From Burkholderia pseudomultivorans (GTDB taxonomy: Bacteria > Pseudomonadota > Gammaproteobacteria > Burkholderiales > Burkholderiaceae), in contig NZ_CP013377.1 in the NCBI RefSeq assembly GCF_001718415.1, forward strand, positions 2,046,001 through 2,110,000: a stretch of 64,000 nt of DNA. Direction: 5' to 3'. Positions 61,606 through 64,000 of the stretch are shown here, piece after piece; position 1 is the first letter of the stretch, and every line of letters starts with the position of its first letter. A program made the translations under genes and the position numbers. Under the pieces are notes generated by a model. It had not been told where the DNA came from, did no database searches, and worked only from the letters and a program-made list of their open reading frames with translations.

Positions 61606-62364
61606 CTAGAACCGCAGCGACAGGCAGGTCAGCCCGCCGTCCATCTTGCGGAACTCGCTGGTGTCGATCACGTGCAGCGGCAGACCGAGCGTCGCGATCG
61701 CGTCGTGCACGCGCGGATAGCCGGCCGGCGTGATCAGCGTACCGTTCACGCGCAGCGTGTTGCCCGCGTATTCGTCGGCCGCCGAAATCGCGATCCGGCG
61801 ATAGTCGGCGAAGGCCGGATGCGCGGCCAGCGCTTCGGTGACCAGCAGCGTGTCGTCGCCGAGCGCGTTGACGACCGACTTCAGGTGCAGGCCGGCGCCG
61901 ACCGGCACCGCGACGACCGTATAGCCGTAGCGCGACACGAGCGATTCGAACGCCGCGATGCCCTCGGCGTCGGTGCGGCTCGTCAAGCCGATGAAGAAGC
62001 GCTTGCCGACCAGCATCACGTCGCCGCCGTCCAGACGGCCGTCGCGCATCGGCAGCAGTTCGCGGTGCGCGGCGAGCGCCGCTTCGATATGCACGGTCTC
62101 GCCGCGCCGCGCGGGCGCGCCGGGACGCGTGATCACGGCGAATTCCGGCGTCACGACGGCGACGTCCTCGACGAAGTGCGAATCGGGAAACGCCTCCAGC
62201 GGCGGCAGCTCGGTCAGTTCGACGCCGAGCTGGCGCAGCGCGTCGCAGTATGCGTGAAACTGCGTGAGCGTCTTGTCGTAGTCGGGCGCGCCGAGTTCGG
62301 CGGTGGTCAGGCCCGCGCCGCAGGACGGCGCGGGACGGCGAACGATCGCTTGCGTGAATTGCAT
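61606..62364 (-). CDS. ddaH: N(G),N(G)-dimethylarginine dimethylaminohydrolase
   Basis: This 252-residue guanidino-modifying enzyme probably hydrolyses methylated arginine to citrulline and dimethylamine. The catalytic histidine is H160 in GAGLHLKSVVN and the cysteine C247 in GGLTCLSLRF. FVEDVAVV near 64-71 and DGGDVML near 112-118 complete the active site. ATG 62364 follows GGAGGAG. Arginine deiminases are longer, so DDAH fits best. With the neighbouring permease and regulator it forms an amino-acid use group. Confidence 0.9.
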   Translation of the reverse strand: MQFTQAIVRRPAPSCGAGLTTAELGAPDYDKTLTQFHAYCDALRQLGVELTELPPLEAFPDSHFVEDVAVVTPEFAVITRPGAPARRGETVHIEAALAAHRELLPMRDGRLDGGDVMLVGKRFFIGLTSRTDAEGIAAFESLVSRYGYTVVAVPVGAGLHLKSVVNALGDDTLLVTEALAAHPAFADYRRIAISAADEYAGNTLRVNGTLITPAGYPRVHDAIATLGLPLHVIDTSEFRKMDGGLTCLSLRF

Positions 62365-62548
62365 CGACTCCTCCATGGTCTGGGTCGCCCCGTGCGGCGC
62401 ACGAGACGGCTGCGTTGTGTCCGGACCATTATCGGAAGCCAATTTGCGCAATTCGCGTCGATTTCGGCCGCGCCGACAGCCGATTGCGTCGAATTGCACG
62501 CAGCGCGCAACGGATTCGGCAGGCGGCCTGATCCGCCCCGCGCGCCGC

Positions 62549-63790
62549 TCACGCCGACGGTTCGAACCCCATCTGCGTGCGGCCGAGCGCCGTGAGGTCG
62601 CCGGCCGTCGCGCGTCCGTCGAACGCGACCTCGAAATGATCGGCCGGGAAATCGGGCGGACTCTCGCCGGCGACGAACGCCGGCAGCTGGCGGCGCAGGT
62701 ACGCGTCGTTCTTCGCGCAGCCGGGCGCGGCCGCGATATACATCACGTTGCTGTCGCCGCTGCCGCGATGCGCATCCTCGACCGCGTGCACGACGTCGCC
62801 GTGCCAGAACACCGCGTCGCCGGGTTCCATATGCGGGATCGGCACCAGCGCATCGAGCAGCAGCGCATGCCATTCGGGCAGGATCGACAGCGCGCGGCCC
62901 GGACGCGCGCCGCACAGGTCGTCGTCGGCGACGTCGTCCTGCAACGCGCGCAGCACCACGTAGGCCATCGCGTTCGCGACCGGGATCAGCTGCAGCGTGC
63001 CGTCGCCGGGCCCCTGCGGCGTCAGCGCGGTCCAGCCCTGGAAGGTGCGGAACATCGAACAGACGGCCGGCGACGGAATCTCCTCGACGTCGGGCCGGAA
63101 CGCCGCGTCGAACGGATCGTAATCGCGCCAGTTGCCGGCCAGCACGTGACGATAGACCTGCCGGAACCGCGGGCCGAGCCAGCGTTCGACCGAACCGCCG
63201 TCGACGTGCGGCGAGAGCCCGAGCGACGTCGAGCCGGGCGGCCGGCGGCGGATCCGGTCCGCATAGGCCGGCACGCGGTCGGGATCGAAATGCGTGTCGG
63301 TGCCGCGCCACAGCCGGTTCAGGAACACGCGCGCCTGCGTGAGCGCCGGCGACTGGCGCGCGGCGACCTGCGGCTTCGACCAGTAGACGCCGTAGATCTG
63401 CGGCTTGCCCGACGCGAGATTGCCGAAGTAGCGGTCCTCGGCGCGCGCATGCAGCCGCTCGGTGAAACGGTTCGCATCGAGATACGCGCCGATTTCGTCG
63501 TTCCAGTCGCTCGCCTGCCGCGCGTCGAACACGCCGCGAATCACGACCGCGCCGCGCGTGCGGATCGCGTCGATCGCGCGCGGATCGACGCTGCCCTGCG
63601 CGATGTCCGCGAACGGCAGCACCGGGATCACGTCCTGCCCGTGCGCATGCGTCGCACGGATCGCATCGACCTGCCGCGCGATATCGCCCTCCAGTTCGCG
63701 GAACGTGGCCGCGTAGCGCGGCAGGGCGGCGCGCAGCGTCGTTTTCGCGGCGCGAATCGCGGCCGGCACATCGTCGATCGTCAGTGGCAT
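62549..63790 (-). CDS. DUF1479 protein, probable Fe(II)/2-oxoglutarate dioxygenase
   Basis: This 413-residue protein resembles the YbiU/DUF1479 family. A jelly-roll iron site is visible: H195-x-D197 in [11 protein letters not shown] and a distal histidine in [13 protein letters not shown], with [15 protein letters not shown] following. These fit the 2-oxoglutarate oxygenase fold. The substrate is unknown, and the family has no agreed function. It lies 184 bases upstream of ddaH and may belong to the same nitrogen or amino-acid group. Confidence 0.85.
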   Translation of the reverse strand: MPLTIDDVPAAIRAAKTTLRAALPRYAATFRELEGDIARQVDAIRATHAHGQDVIPVLPFADIAQGSVDPRAIDAIRTRGAVVIRGVFDARQASDWNDEIGAYLDANRFTERLHARAEDRYFGNLASGKPQIYGVYWSKPQVAARQSPALTQARVFLNRLWRGTDTHFDPDRVPAYADRIRRRPPGSTSLGLSPHVDGGSVERWLGPRFRQVYRHVLAGNWRDYDPFDAAFRPDVEEIPSPAVCSMFRTFQGWTALTPQGPGDGTLQLIPVANAMAYVVLRALQDDVADDDLCGARPGRALSILPEWHALLLDALVPIPHMEPGDAVFWHGDVVHAVEDAHRGSGDSNVMYIAAAPGCAKNDAYLRRQLPAFVAGESPPDFPADHFEVAFDGRATAGDLTALGRTQMGFEPSA

Positions 63791-63895
63791 CGTTGTCTCC
63801 GAATCGGATTGGAATGTGATGCCAGCTTAGGGCGACGGCCGGCTGTTCCTCACGTCGATCCGGTCAATCATCGATACAATCCTGACAAGCGCGCG

Positions 63896-64000
63896 TCACG
63901 CGTGCCGATGGCAGACGACACAGAGCTTGTTGCCGTCGGGGTCGCGAAAATAGGCGCCGTAATAGTCAGCGTGATAGTGCGGGCGCAGGCCGGGCGGCCC
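63896..64000 (-). CDS. VOC-family (glyoxalase-like) protein, C-terminal part
   Basis: The last 34 codons of a gene running off the right edge end with the strand and metal-site stretch DYYGAYFRDPDGNKLCVVCH. The phrase FRDPDGN is typical of the C-terminal half of glyoxalase/bleomycin-resistance proteins. Nothing more can be said from 34 residues. Confidence 0.75.
   Translation of the reverse strand, partial: GPPGLRPHYHADYYGAYFRDPDGNKLCVVCHRHA

Overview
The window is high-GC beta-proteobacterial DNA. Gene content and order point to a Burkholderia cepacia complex species, probably a secondary chromosome. The reasons are the block fimV-like/truA/trpF/trpB/methyltransferase/trpA/accD/folC/SPOR/cvpA/purF/metZ, the leuC/leuD/leuB/asd block, and a gene set whose order matches the second cepacian exopolysaccharide cluster (bce-II). 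The species is inferred from recognition of families and order; no database search was run.

Layout, left to right. Bases 1-1,207 are a mobile-element scar: the 5' end of an IS2-group element sits inside a TniQ-type transposition gene. An array of four direct repeats, resembling a Tn7/Tn5053-type transposon end, stops five bases after the selB stop codon. Bases 1,213-10,375 hold a selenoprotein module read leftwards: selB, selA, fdhE and the three subunits of a membrane formate dehydrogenase. The alpha-subunit gene has an in-frame UGA (Sec) codon followed by a SECIS-like hairpin. Bases 10,520-14,624 carry a YihY-type membrane protein, a porin, a VOC protein and an HU protein with a histone-H1-like tail.

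Bases 14,883-32,062 are the exopolysaccharide region: three acyltransferases, a UDP-glucose pyrophosphorylase, a two-domain glycosyltransferase, a flippase, a secreted beta-propeller-like protein, GDP-mannose 4,6-dehydratase and a GDP-4-keto-6-deoxymannose reductase. Between the first acyltransferase and galU lies a nest of mobile elements: a group II intron inserted directly after the galU terminator, itself split by a complete IS2-group element with a 5-bp target duplication.

Bases 32,179-50,839 are amino-acid and housekeeping genes, nearly all leftward and tightly packed. Two regulatory RNAs stand out there: a SAM-II-like riboswitch with a terminator before metZ, and a Thr/Ile/Lys-rich leader ORF before asd. 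An orphan beta-class DNA methyltransferase lies between trpB and trpA, and a 48-codon entericidin-type lipoprotein gene lies between leuC and leuD.

Bases 51,036-64,000 are accessory genes. A leftward operon encodes two paralogous exported proteins of unknown function, a phosphoesterase lipoprotein and a di-heme peroxidase. It is followed by a GST, a SnoaL-like protein, an MFS transporter divergent from a LysR regulator, then a LysP-like permease, an Lrp/AsnC regulator, dimethylargininase, a DUF1479 protein and the end of another VOC protein.
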